This document shows, one piece after another, positions 44,341 to 51,597 of a stretch of DNA of 64,000 nt; positions within the stretch are counted from its first letter, which is position 1, and each line of letters starts with the position of its first letter. Position numbers and translations under genes: made by a program. Source of the DNA: Sphingobacterium wenxiniae (GTDB lineage Bacteria; Bacteroidota; Bacteroidia; Sphingobacteriales; Sphingobacteriaceae); NCBI RefSeq assembly GCF_900116225.1, contig NZ_FOZZ01000011.1, positions 62,001 through 126,000 of the forward strand, read 5' to 3'. The notes below the pieces were generated by a model that saw nothing but the letters and a program-made list of their open reading frames with translations, ran no database searches and was not told the DNA's origin.

Positions 44341-44532
44341 TTATATCAACTTAACATTTACTGCACTAGGACCTTTCTGGGTTTGTTCAACCTCAAATGA
44401 CACTTCGTCATTTTCACGAATATCCTGTTTTAGACCAGATGAATGAACAAATACGTCCTTTCCTCCGTTTGATGGGGTAATGAATCCGAAACCTTTGGTT
44501 TCATTAAAAAATTTTACTTTGCCTTCTTGCAT
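44341..44532 (-). CDS. Cold-shock protein (CspA family)
   Basis: 63 residues, a single OB-fold RNA chaperone. [30 protein letters not shown] contains both RNP motifs (KGFGFI and DVFVH). An A/T-rich 5' region of about 100 nt lies upstream, as expected for cold-shock mRNAs that fold at low temperature. Stand-alone gene with its own terminator. Confidence 0.97.
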   Translation of the reverse strand: MQEGKVKFFNETKGFGFITPSNGGKDVFVHSSGLKQDIRENDEVSFEVEQTQKGPSAVNVKLI

Positions 44533-44647
44533 GGCTTTTTTTATTATAAATGAACTAATTTTTATTTAATTGACACGTTTTTTTATTACTTCTAGATGAT
44601 TATATCATATGATGCGGAGAATAAATACCGTATAACATAAATTTGAG

Positions 44648-44755
44648 ATGGCAGTTTATATACATCATCGCTACGATTGGACCAACTTCCAATGGAATGA
44701 GCAGGAGTTTATTCATTTACTAAGTGAGGTTAGACACTGTGCTAACGAAAGCTGA
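44648..44755 (+). pseudogene. Remnant of a Fic-family protein (N-terminal DUF4172-like part)
   Basis: An ATG at 44648 opens 35 codons, MAVYIHHRYDWTNFQWNE and then EQEFIHLLSEVRH, before a TGA at 44755. This resembles the YIHxxxxWxxFxWDxxxLxxLLxEVRH start of Fic proteins with a DUF4172 N-terminal domain. No Fic catalytic motif (HPFxxGNG) follows, so only the first tenth of the gene remains. Lies in the 435-bp gap between the cold-shock gene and the NTF2-like fragment, next to repeat copy C. Confidence 0.6.
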
Positions 44756-44814
44756 TTCAGGTGGTAGAAGTACAAATTACGAATTGAATTGGTAGATGAA
44801 TGCATCCATGTATA

Positions 44815-44900
44815 ATAAAAAAATCCTGAAGCGGGGAGCTTCAGGATTTTTGCTAACTAACCAATTATAAACCTAATCTATGAAATGTATAAGGATATAA
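44815..44900 (-). repeat. Dispersed hairpin repeat, copy C (candidate small RNA)
   Basis: Stem ATCCTGAAGC (44823-44832) with GCTTCAGGAT (44838-44847), then the conserved block with CTAACTAACCAATTATAAAC. Compared with copies A and B, one G-C pair of the stem is an A-T pair here, with both sides changed, which is a compensatory substitution. Minus-strand reading gives GGCACGG, TTATACATTTC, leader, hairpin and T run. Confidence 0.6.
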
Positions 44901-44967
44901 TCAACCTCCGTGCCGATTTTTTTCTGTCAGTACAGTTTAACATCTTTTTAACAAATTAGTCGTTTTT

Positions 44968-45183
44968 TCAGCTTATATCTAATAATTTAATGATCTTTTT
45001 ATGATGCGAAAATTCGAAAGCAGATTTACCTTTTAGTTTGTTTGTGTCTCCTTTTCTGATGCCATTCGGAAAATCTATTGCTGCCGTGGCCTCGTAATCA
45101 ATTTCTATCTCCATAGTATTTCCACTATGTTTAAAGCTAAGAACAGTCTGTATTTTTGTCGAAAAATAGGAGAGAGCCGTCAC
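44968..45183 (-). pseudogene. C-terminal fragment of an NTF2-like (SnoaL/DUF4440) protein
   Basis: A 71-codon reading frame whose recognisable part, IEIDYEATAAIDFPNGIRKGDTN and LKGKSAFEFSHHKKIIKLLDIS, matches the last third of small NTF2-like proteins (about 120 residues). The N-terminal two thirds, with the helices and the cavity, is missing, and the first 22 residues do not look like the family. Probably a truncated remnant, though a short protein cannot be excluded. Confidence 0.55.
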
Positions 45184-45204
45184 CTCTCAGGAAGATTTGA
45201 GCGA

Positions 45205-45250
45205 CAACAAAAAACCAAAGCCTGCATGTGCAGGCTTTGCTAACTAAACT
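45205..45250. repeat. Related hairpin plus CTAACTAAA block after NTF2-like copy 1
   Basis: AAGCCTGCA / TGCAGGCTT hairpin followed by TGCTAACTAAACTAAA. It is a distant member of the repeat family and is duplicated together with the NTF2-like gene (second copy at 47482-47530). On the minus strand it may act as the terminator of that gene. Confidence 0.5.
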
Positions 45251-45309
45251 AAATATTGGGAGATATCTCACGACGTGTCCCACTATTGAAACAAAAATTT
45301 AAAATTCTT

Positions 45310-45735
45310 CTAAGGATAAGTCGTTTCCACCTTGCTCACCCTCCAACCGTCCTTTCCCTGGTTCAAGGTAATATAGTCTACGCGGGTGAAGTTATCGAAT
45401 GCCATCGTTGCCTTGGCTACGCACACCTTTCCGTCCTGCGATAGGATCTCGTAGCTGCTCTTGCAGTCATATTTGTTACTCTTGTTGGCCTTTAGATATT
45501 TGATGTATTCCTTTTTGCCCGCACGGTCGTTGTTGTTCACGTTGCGGTATTCAAAATCATCTGCAAAAAGGAACTTGTTCAGGTCGATGCTGCCCACGGT
45601 AACGGCTTCCATATAGGAGCCGATTACCATACTCGATTCCACGTTTTTCAAAGGATTGGCTTTTTCCGAAGCAAAAGAGCTTAGGGATGTTACCATGATC
45701 AATGCTGCTGCGATAGTTTTCAATGTCGTTTTCAT
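45310..45735 (-). CDS. Secreted NTF2-like (lumazine-binding-type) protein, copy 1
   Basis: 141 residues. The ATG at 45735 was chosen over far-upstream starts because the signal peptide (LKTIAAALIMVTSLSSFAS) follows it and because the second copy starts at the same place. The mature part has a cone-shaped NTF2-like pattern: NVESSMVIGSYMEAVTVGS, LNKFLFADDFEYRNV, VAKATMAFDNFTRVDYITL and a final DGWRVSKVETTYP. Family members are small secreted or periplasmic proteins of unknown role, labelled as putative lumazine-binding. Near-identical paralogue at 47580-48005. TACCTTTG at 45800-45793 on the minus strand is a matching -7 element. Confidence 0.82.
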   Translation of the reverse strand: MKTTLKTIAAALIMVTSLSSFASEKANPLKNVESSMVIGSYMEAVTVGSIDLNKFLFADDFEYRNVNNNDRAGKKEYIKYLKANKSNKYDCKSSYEILSQDGKVCVAKATMAFDNFTRVDYITLNQGKDGWRVSKVETTYP

Positions 45736-45834
45736 GTCTGAAGTTTTTAATGTGATGTATATATTATTTTTTCTATTTCTTATTTGATACTTCAAAGGTA
45801 GGGCGGTAGGCAGATTTACCGAATAACGATTAGA

Positions 45835-45885
45835 CCAAGCTCCGGTATTTCTCGGTAACTGCGGTAAAAAAATCGGTGAATGCGC
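45835..45885 (-). promoter_or_regulatory. Direct repeats of TACCG upstream of the NTF2-like gene
   Basis: Reading the minus strand, TACCG occurs three times at roughly helical spacing (9-10 nt), preceded by CACCG. The same array is kept upstream of copy 2 (about 48075-48125). This looks like an activator site with tandem half-sites; the protein is unknown. Confidence 0.4.
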
Positions 45886-46032
45886 TATGCAGATATCTAC
45901 TTGTTTGTCCATGCCAAAAGGATTGCAAGCCAGTTGCCAAAGTGCGCAATATATTGTTTTAAAGATATTTTTTTTAGGGGGGATTTCCGGATGTTCGCCG
46001 ATGGATAGTAAGCGTTTGGTAATGAGCAAAAA

Positions 46033-46057
46033 ATCCTGAAACGGGAAGACTCAGGAT
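46033..46057 (-). terminator. Terminator of the histidine-phosphatase gene
   Basis: Stem ATCCTGA (46033-46039) with TCAGGAT (46051-46057). On the minus strand it is followed by TTTTTTG. It resembles the hairpin of the dispersed repeat but lacks the conserved CTAACTAACC block. Confidence 0.75.
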
Positions 46058-46064
46058 TTTTTAT

Positions 46065-46715
46065 TTAAGGATTTGCAATAGGATACATAAATGATGTATC
46101 ACTTAATCTTTTGATTATCCTTTTACCTGCGCTATTTTGATACAAAAAGGAAACACCACCACTTATTCCATAAAGGTCAATTTTGTTGAGTAATTCGATG
46201 TCCAATCCAAGCCATAGCGCATTAAATAAACTTAACGTATCGCCATGAGATACGATGATTATATTTTCTTCTTCATTGGAGATGATCTCTTCATAGAACG
46301 GTATTAATCTTTTCCAAACATCATATCTCGATTCCGCATCAGCGAAGCACTTATCATAAACCGTCAATTCTTCCTGTTCTATATTGTCCTTGAGCCATTG
46401 TACAGATTTGCCGATACCTGCTCCCAATCCCCGTTCTTTCAGTGCCCCAATTAGTTTGGGAGTAAGTCCCAATTTTTTTCCTACAATTTCAGCTGTTTGC
46501 ACCGCTCGCTTAAGAGTAGAAGAGTAGATAACGACGCTTCCAGGTTGAATCGTTTGCTTCAAATGACTAGAAATATTTTCCGCTAAGCGCTTCCCTTTTT
46601 CAGAAAGTTCCCAATCTGTCCATGAACCAACCATTCCATTGGTATGATGCACAGATTCGGGATGTTGAATAGTTATAATATTTTTTCTTTTTATAGCTGT
46701 CATGATTGATTGCAT
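46065..46715 (-). CDS. Histidine phosphatase family protein with an atypical QH motif
   Basis: 216 residues. The phosphoglycerate-mutase-like core is clear: TIQHPESVHHTNGMVGSWTDWELSEKGKRLA at the N-terminus, YSSTLKRAVQTAEIVGKKLG with the second Arg, and IIVSHGDTLSLFNALWLGLD with the second His. The usual first motif R-H-G is Q-H-P, so the Arg next to the nucleophilic His is replaced by Gln. A subgroup with QHxxSxHHxNxMxGxWTD exists, so this is probably real and not decay. Substrate unknown. Confidence 0.88.
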   Translation of the reverse strand: MQSIMTAIKRKNIITIQHPESVHHTNGMVGSWTDWELSEKGKRLAENISSHLKQTIQPGSVVIYSSTLKRAVQTAEIVGKKLGLTPKLIGALKERGLGAGIGKSVQWLKDNIEQEELTVYDKCFADAESRYDVWKRLIPFYEEIISNEEENIIIVSHGDTLSLFNALWLGLDIELLNKIDLYGISGGVSFLYQNSAGKRIIKRLSDTSFMYPIANP

Positions 46716-46765
46716 TTTCTACTCATGTTTAAAACGATGAATCACAATGTAGTGAATTTTATGTT

Positions 46766-46773
46766 TATGTTTG
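46766..46773 (+). promoter_or_regulatory. -7 promoter element of the GNAT gene
   Basis: TATGTTTG matches TAnnTTTG, 26 nt before the ATG at 46799. No clear -33 TTG. Confidence 0.4.
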
Positions 46774-46798
46774 TGTATTTATTAACAAACGTTGAACT

Positions 46799-47227
46799 AT
46801 GGAAATTAAAGAACTAGATATTTCTAATATTAATCACACTATTCGCGAAGAAATTATAGCCTTATATAGGCAGCTAAGTCCCGGAAAAAAGTATCAGGAT
46901 ATTTCCCAAGTCTTGCAGACGGATAATGGTGTTTATCTGATAGGAGGTTTTCAAGACGGGAATCTAGTTGGTATTGCGTCAATGGCTGTCTATCGTGTTA
47001 TATCCGGACATAAAGGTTGGATAGAAGATGTTGTTGTCGATAATGCCTGCCGAGGACAGGGTATCGGTAGGAAACTGATAGAATATCTGCTCAAGTATTC
47101 TAGAGAAATGAATTTGACGGAAGTGCTTTTATTTACGGAAAGCCACCGTATTGCAGCACGTAAACTTTACGAAAATCTTGGGTTTAGAACAAAGGACAGC
47201 TCCATATACACGTGGAAACAAGAATAA
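46799..47227 (+). CDS. GNAT-family N-acetyltransferase
   Basis: 142 residues, a single acetyl-CoA-dependent transferase domain. Motif A is WIEDVVVDNACRGQGIGRKLIEYLLKYS, with the R/Q-x-x-G-x-G/A acetyl-CoA loop as RGQGIG. The C-terminal LFTESHRIAARKLYENLGFRTKD is the usual motif B region. The target is unknown. Divergent from the histidine phosphatase gene, and enclosed by the two NTF2-like duplicates. Confidence 0.92.
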   Translation: MEIKELDISNINHTIREEIIALYRQLSPGKKYQDISQVLQTDNGVYLIGGFQDGNLVGIASMAVYRVISGHKGWIEDVVVDNACRGQGIGRKLIEYLLKYSREMNLTEVLLFTESHRIAARKLYENLGFRTKDSSIYTWKQE

Positions 47228-47462
47228 ATCCGACAAAACTCAGCAACCTCCCGAACAGGCTAACCAATTATAAACCTAGATATGAATTACATACTATAGT
47301 AATTACGGTTAATATCAGTCCTATTCCTAATTTCCCACTTTTCATGTGTTATTATTACTTCAACGTTAGCACTGTATCGTTAGTAAAGCTTTACCTATTA
47401 TTGTCATGATTCGATTCTCTTGGAAATATATCCGTAATTGGATACGAATTTAAAAATTATTA

Positions 47463-48140
47463 AGGAATATTTGAGCGACAACGAAAAAATCAAAACCTGC
47501 ATTTGCAGGCTTTGCTAACTAAACATCGGGAGATATTTCACAACATGTCCCTCTATTGAAACAAAGATCTAAAATTCTTCTACGGATAAGTCGTTTCCAC
47601 TTTGCTTACTTTCCAGCCATCTTTGCCCTGATTCAACGTGATATAATCTACGCGGGTGAAGTTATCGAATGCCATCGTTGCCTTCGCTACGCATACTTTT
47701 CCATCCTGCGATAATATTTTGTAGCTGCTCTCGCAGTTGTACTGCATACCTTTGTTAGCCTTGAGGAACTTGATGTATTCTTTTTTGCCCGCACAGTCGT
47801 TGTTGCTCAAGTTGCGGTACTGGAAATCATCTGCAAAAAGAAACTTGTTCAGGTCGATGCTGCCCACGGTAACAGCATCCACATAGGAGCCAATTACCAT
47901 GCCCGATTCCACATTTTTCAAAGGATTGGCCTTCTCCGACGCAAAGGAGCTTAGGGATGTTACCATGATCAATGCTGCTGTGATAGTTCTCCATGTCGTT
48001 TTCATGTCTGTAGTTTTTCTTATTTGATATCTCAAAGGTAGGGTAGTGGGCAGATTTACCGAATAACGATTAGACCAAGCTCTTATATTTCTCGGTAACC
48101 GCGGTAAAAAAATCGGTGAATGCGCTATACAGATATCTAT
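47463..48140 (-). repeat. Duplicated block, copy 2
   Basis: Second copy of the block at 45190-45905, same orientation. The 1.56 kb between the copies carries the histidine phosphatase and GNAT genes. The gap 47228-47462 contains another partial repeat element (GGCTAACCAATTATAAACCTA at 47258-47278) and no gene. Confidence 0.85.
47580..48005 (-). CDS. Secreted NTF2-like (lumazine-binding-type) protein, copy 2
   Basis: 141 residues, same length and start as copy 1, about 88% identical. Differences cluster in the middle (FQYRNLSNNDCAGKKEYIKFLKANK against FEYRNVNNNDRAGKKEYIKYLKANK). One extra Cys, in NNDCAG, appears besides the shared pair. Signal peptide ITAALIMVTSLSSFAS. The -7 element TACCTTTG (48040-48033, minus) is conserved. 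Both copies look intact, so both may be expressed. Confidence 0.82.
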   Translation of the reverse strand: MKTTWRTITAALIMVTSLSSFASEKANPLKNVESGMVIGSYVDAVTVGSIDLNKFLFADDFQYRNLSNNDCAGKKEYIKFLKANKGMQYNCESSYKILSQDGKVCVAKATMAFDNFTRVDYITLNQGKDGWKVSKVETTYP

Positions 48141-48251
48141 TCGCCTTAGGCGACATCCATATATTTACTCCCATAGAAACGTTTATTATTTCTTAACCTT
48201 CCTAGTTTAAACGTTCTTCGACCTTCCTGTATGCTCAAGCTCAGATGGCGA

Positions 48252-48277
48252 CCATTTCGTTGAAGTCAACGAAATGG
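48252..48277. promoter_or_regulatory. Perfect 12-bp inverted repeat, operator candidate
   Basis: CCATTTCGTTGA, two nucleotides AG, TCAACGAAATGG. With a 2-nt centre it is too tight for an RNA hairpin terminator and there is no T run, so a DNA-binding dimer site is more likely. It lies about 60 nt before the ATG of the metallophosphatase at 48336, just upstream of a weak -7 element (TATATTTA, 48290-48297). Confidence 0.5.
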
Positions 48278-48335
48278 CACATATTTTTTGTATATTTATG
48301 GCTTACGAGTTGTTCATTACTATACAAATACATGC

Positions 48336-49466
48336 ATGGTTTATCATCAAAACAAGATCTCTTCCACGATTCTGTACCATATTTATACCCTCCTTATCCT
48401 GTTGACGGGTCTTACAGCCTATGGTCAGGATGCGCCGACCGACGATAGTCTATTTTCCGAATCGCCCCATATTTTTATTGCCAATGATGATTTTCGACTG
48501 ATCTGGGTCAAAGAAGGAATCAGGCAAGAGGAGATCGATAGACAGGGCAGTGATTCTGCTGCCACTCGACTTTTAGGGTTTTCGCCTTATACCCATTACC
48601 GTTATACCCAGAGCGATCAGTACTACCCATCGTATGCATTTACGGACATCAATAGATTTGTCGCGATCAGCGATATCCACGGCAACTATACCAATTATAA
48701 ACATTTTCTACGTGCCCACGGAGTGATTGATGACCAAGATAATTGGGCCTATGGTGATGGGCACCTAATTGTACTGGGCGACATTATGGATAGAGGCACC
48801 GGTGTTACCGAGGCCTTATGGTTGACGTTCAAACTGGAGGATCAGGCACTCCGGGCCGGGGGGCGTGTGCACTTCCTCGCCGGCAATCATGAGAGTATGA
48901 TACTGTATGCAGATCTTCGCTATGTGCATCAGCGGTACGATAGGGCGGCAGACCTGATGCAGGTTCCTTTCAAGGCATGGTTTGGTCACCATAGCATACT
49001 GGGGCAGTGGTTGCGCAGGAGGCCTGTCATGATCACCATTAATAACTCGCTCTTTGTACATGCCGGTATTTCCAGTAAGTTCCTGCAGCAGAACTATACA
49101 ATCGATGAGGTCAACCATGCTTTCCGGGAGAAGCTTTTTACATTAGATAGCTTGGTCAGTGTGCCCGACAAGCGGCTTGATCTCTTGCGGTTCTCAGATG
49201 GGCCACTTTGGTACAGAGGCTATTTTAAGGATGCGCCCGACCCCGTTCCGACGATAGACAGTACACTTCAGATTTTTGATGTGGATAGGATAATCATTGG
49301 CCATACACCTGACGGTAGTGTCCGCACCATGCATGGCCATAAGGTGATTGCGATAGACTCCTATATCCAGCGTGGCGAGCAGGGCGAGGTATTGTTGTAC
49401 AATCAGGGAGTCTATTATAGAGGCTTTCGAGACGGCACCAAGATCGCGCTCGATAAATTGCCCTAA
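48336..49466 (+). CDS. Secreted calcineurin-like metallophosphoesterase (Shewanella-like phosphatase type)
   Basis: About 376 residues from the ATG at 48336, preferred because it is followed by a signal peptide (ILYHIYTLLILLTGLTAYG). Metal-binding motifs are all present: ISDIHGN, LGDIMDRG, AGNHES and, later, VHAGISS and IIGHT. This order and the GDIMDRG/GNHES form match PPP-like protein phosphatases of the Shewanella-like group, here probably periplasmic. Stand-alone gene behind a perfect dyad. Substrate unknown. Confidence 0.9.
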   Translation: MVYHQNKISSTILYHIYTLLILLTGLTAYGQDAPTDDSLFSESPHIFIANDDFRLIWVKEGIRQEEIDRQGSDSAATRLLGFSPYTHYRYTQSDQYYPSYAFTDINRFVAISDIHGNYTNYKHFLRAHGVIDDQDNWAYGDGHLIVLGDIMDRGTGVTEALWLTFKLEDQALRAGGRVHFLAGNHESMILYADLRYVHQRYDRAADLMQVPFKAWFGHHSILGQWLRRRPVMITINNSLFVHAGISSKFLQQNYTIDEVNHAFREKLFTLDSLVSVPDKRLDLLRFSDGPLWYRGYFKDAPDPVPTIDSTLQIFDVDRIIIGHTPDGSVRTMHGHKVIAIDSYIQRGEQGEVLLYNQGVYYRGFRDGTKIALDKLP

Positions 49467-49733
49467 TACCATCATAAGATTATGATAGCACTTCCCATCA
49501 AAAAGTTGATGCCTTGCTGCGTTATTTGGTATTGCTGATTTGGATCATTAGCTTATTCCAGTGTGTATTCAATGAGTTTACTATCAAATAACGGTTTTAT
49601 ATGGTCTTCCCAAACCGAGGCTTACTTTTATATTTTAAATATTCTTTCCCATAGCCCAATAAAGAAGCGATCCCAAAAAGTTGTCCAATACAATAATCAG
49701 TAGTTATTCTTTTTCGATATCCATAATAAGACC

Positions 49734-50210
49734 TTACTTCCTTTTAAACAAGAAAATTATATTGTTTCCACCTCCGTAACCCACAACTGAAAGCCCCAAC
49801 TTCAACCTATCCTTATGCAGCTCATATACGTCAAGAACGATTATATCGTTCTGAGTTCCAACCGTCAATTTTTTTGCTTCTGCATTGTAAGAGTAGGCTT
49901 GGGTCGTTGTGTTAAAAATAAGCCCTAGACTCTCATCACAGGCCGTCCCGTTATCATTAATCGTCAGACGATCTTTTGAAAATACAAACGAATCATCCAT
50001 GTGGCATTCCGACCATGGGTAGTATTGGTTGTTACCGTTCATGCCGAACCCTCCCGATGGATTGGTGCTCGGGTTGCCATCCGTCATACTAGCAACCCAA
50101 GTCGTATTTTCGAAACTAAGAACAGCGCTTTCTCCGTTATCCTTACTACATGCACAAAATATCAATGCGGTTAAAGTAAAGTAGGTCAAGTATTTAATCT
50201 TGTTATACAT
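49734..50210 (-). CDS. Lipoprotein of unknown function
   Basis: 158 residues with lipoprotein signal ALIFCACSKDNG (Cys near 20-22). I do not recognise the family. A mid-protein stretch rich in Gly and Asn (NPSGGFGMNGNNQYYPWSE) and a short beta-rich C-terminus are visible. Stand-alone. The 267-bp gap 49467-49733 downstream contains a short protein-like stretch on the minus strand (TTDYCIGQLFGIASLLGYGKEYLKY, interrupted), probably decayed coding sequence. Confidence 0.7.
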   Translation of the reverse strand: MYNKIKYLTYFTLTALIFCACSKDNGESAVLSFENTTWVASMTDGNPSTNPSGGFGMNGNNQYYPWSECHMDDSFVFSKDRLTINDNGTACDESLGLIFNTTTQAYSYNAEAKKLTVGTQNDIIVLDVYELHKDRLKLGLSVVGYGGGNNIIFLFKRK

Positions 50211-50429
50211 TTATTATTTATTAGACTACGGTTTAAAGCATAAATATAAAAAAATCCAACGCTGTAGCGAACTGGAACATGAGAAAATACCGACTTTTCC
50301 CCGTTATAGCCATAATGACAAATAGCATCCGCTTATCTGATGAGGTGATTTCCGTTGGAATGTTATAGGATTTCCCGATGTATACATACCAGTTTTCATA
50401 TGAAGTATTGTAAAGAAGATCACCGAGGA

Positions 50430-50571
50430 GATACAGCAGCAAGCTGGCCACCTCATTGAATGTAAGTGAAATTGCGTACGAATTGGGATTTGAACATGTA
50501 CAGTCTGTCAGTAAATTATTCAAGAAAAAGACACAGATTTCACCCTTAGAATTTAGAAAGTCTTTTAATTA
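50430..50571 (+). pseudogene. C-terminal fragment of an AraC-family regulator
   Basis: The frame reads SKLATSLNVSEIAYELGFEHVQ and SVSKLFKKKTQISPLEFRKSFN then a stop, which is the second helix-turn-helix of AraC proteins. A stop codon lies about 50 nt upstream in frame and no first HTH or sensor domain is present, so only the last 40-50 codons survive. It sits just upstream of the broken SDR gene and may once have controlled it. No gene is seen in the rest of 50211-50430. Confidence 0.8.
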
Positions 50572-50653
50572 AGCCCCAAAAAATAAGATGCTGAAAACGC
50601 TTGTACTCAACAACTGTTTTTAGATTAATAATTAAAATAGCAATAAGAACAAG

Positions 50654-51236
50654 ATGAATACATTATTAGGAAAAGTTGCCGTGGTAAGCGGCTCTTCAAA
50701 AGGAATAGGATCAGCCATTGCTCAAAAAATGGCAAATGAAGGCGCAAAAGTCGTTATTAACTACAACGGCAACTAAGCTGCCGCAGATGAAGTAGTGAAG
50801 GCTATTAAAACGAACGGTGGCGATGCTTTTGCTATTCAAGGTTATGTAAGCAAAAGAGCTGATATTGTGCGTTTGTTTGATGAAACAATTGCCCATTTTG
50901 GAAAAGTGGATGTATGGGTGAACAATGCCGGTGTGATGCTCAATGCAATGATCAAAGATTTGGGCGAAGATCAATTCGAAAAATCAATTGATATCAACTT
51001 CAAAGGAGTATTCTATTCACTCCAAGAAGCGGCAAGCAAATTGGCCGATAACGGAAGTATTATCAATCTTTCGTCTACCGTTACAAGAACGATTTTCCCA
51101 ACCTATGGCGTTTATTCTGCAACCAAAGCGGCAGTAGAACAATTGTCTCGGGTATTTGCCAAATAAATCGGCCCAAGAGGCATTAACGTGAATTGCGTAC
51201 TTCCGATACGGCTCTTAATGCCTTTTAGTACATATT
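50654..51236 (+). pseudogene. Short-chain dehydrogenase pseudogene with two nonsense codons
   Basis: The frame starts MNTLLGKVAVVSGSSKGIGSA (SDR cofactor motif) and keeps NNAG, a Ser-containing SSTVT and YSATKAA active-site motifs. A TAA at 50774-50776 stands where relatives have Lys, and a second TAA at 51164-51166 stands where they have Glu before IGPRGINVN; each needs one substitution. Otherwise the frame is uninterrupted and it ends prematurely at 51236. Recent decay of a glucose/3-ketoacyl-reductase-type SDR. Other genes here use TAA as stop, so recoding is unlikely. Confidence 0.9.
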
Positions 51237-51353
51237 GATACTATTACTTGACTTTTCCCCATGCATTATACGCTGTAATGCTTTCTGAATTATAAATAAC
51301 CCGATGGTTGTAATAATAAAAGCAGATATAAATAAAACCAATAAGACGACCAT
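51225..51353 (-). CDS. Possible 42-residue membrane peptide
   Basis: On the minus strand an ATG at 51353 opens 42 codons, MVVLLVLFISAFIITTIGLF then a short charged tail ending in NSINMY. One strong membrane helix. The same frame is open some 13 codons further upstream, so it may be the C-terminal end of a larger lost membrane protein. It lies within a stretch of decayed genes. Not recognised. Confidence 0.3.
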   Translation of the reverse strand: MVVLLVLFISAFIITTIGLFIIQKALQRIMHGEKSSNSINMY

Positions 51354-51389
51354 AGGAAATATATAAGAATGTCGAGATTTAGCGGCCCT

Positions 51390-51569
51390 CTACCTTCGAC
51401 CGCCCACAAAACACGAATGCCTGCTCGTTCCAAAGTCTTCATGTCACGGTAAATTGTCCGTAGATTTCACTTTAAAAAGTTCGGCAAGTTCCTACGCTTT
51501 TACAAGAGGTTTCGCCTGTAGCTGGGAGTAAATAGCAAGGATGCGGTTAAATTTTTTGGTGATGTCCAT
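51390..51569 (-). pseudogene. Broken YafY/WYL-type regulator, N-terminal part only
   Basis: From the ATG at 51569 the minus strand reads MDITKKFNRILAIYSQLQAK, PLVKA, stop, ELAELF. A second frame then gives LRTIYRDMKTLERAGIRV, the recognition helix of the YafY winged HTH. At least one nonsense codon and one frameshift occur within 60 codons, and no WYL domain follows. Homologous to the intact regulator at 43416-44105. Confidence 0.8.
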
Positions 51570-51597
51570 ACTGTAAAAATTAAGATTAAGAAGACAG

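Larger units (their letters stand above)
45190..45905 (-). repeat. Duplicated block, copy 1 (NTF2-like gene with its promoter and terminator)
   Basis: Homologous over its whole length to 47463-48140 in the same orientation, about 85-90% by eye. Copy 1 has about 30 extra nucleotides in the 5' leader. The block includes the hairpin downstream, the gene, the -7 element and upstream TACCG-type direct repeats. Confidence 0.85.

Noticed and set aside
49540..49733. Minus-strand stretch resembling coding sequence (QLFGIASLLGYGKEYL)
   Set aside because: Interrupted by stops and shifted within 60 codons, no recognised family; noted only with the adjacent lipoprotein.
50654..51236. Stop-codon reassignment of TAA in the SDR reading frame
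   Set aside because: Other genes in the window end at TAA normally and the frame also loses its C-terminus, so ordinary nonsense mutations explain it.
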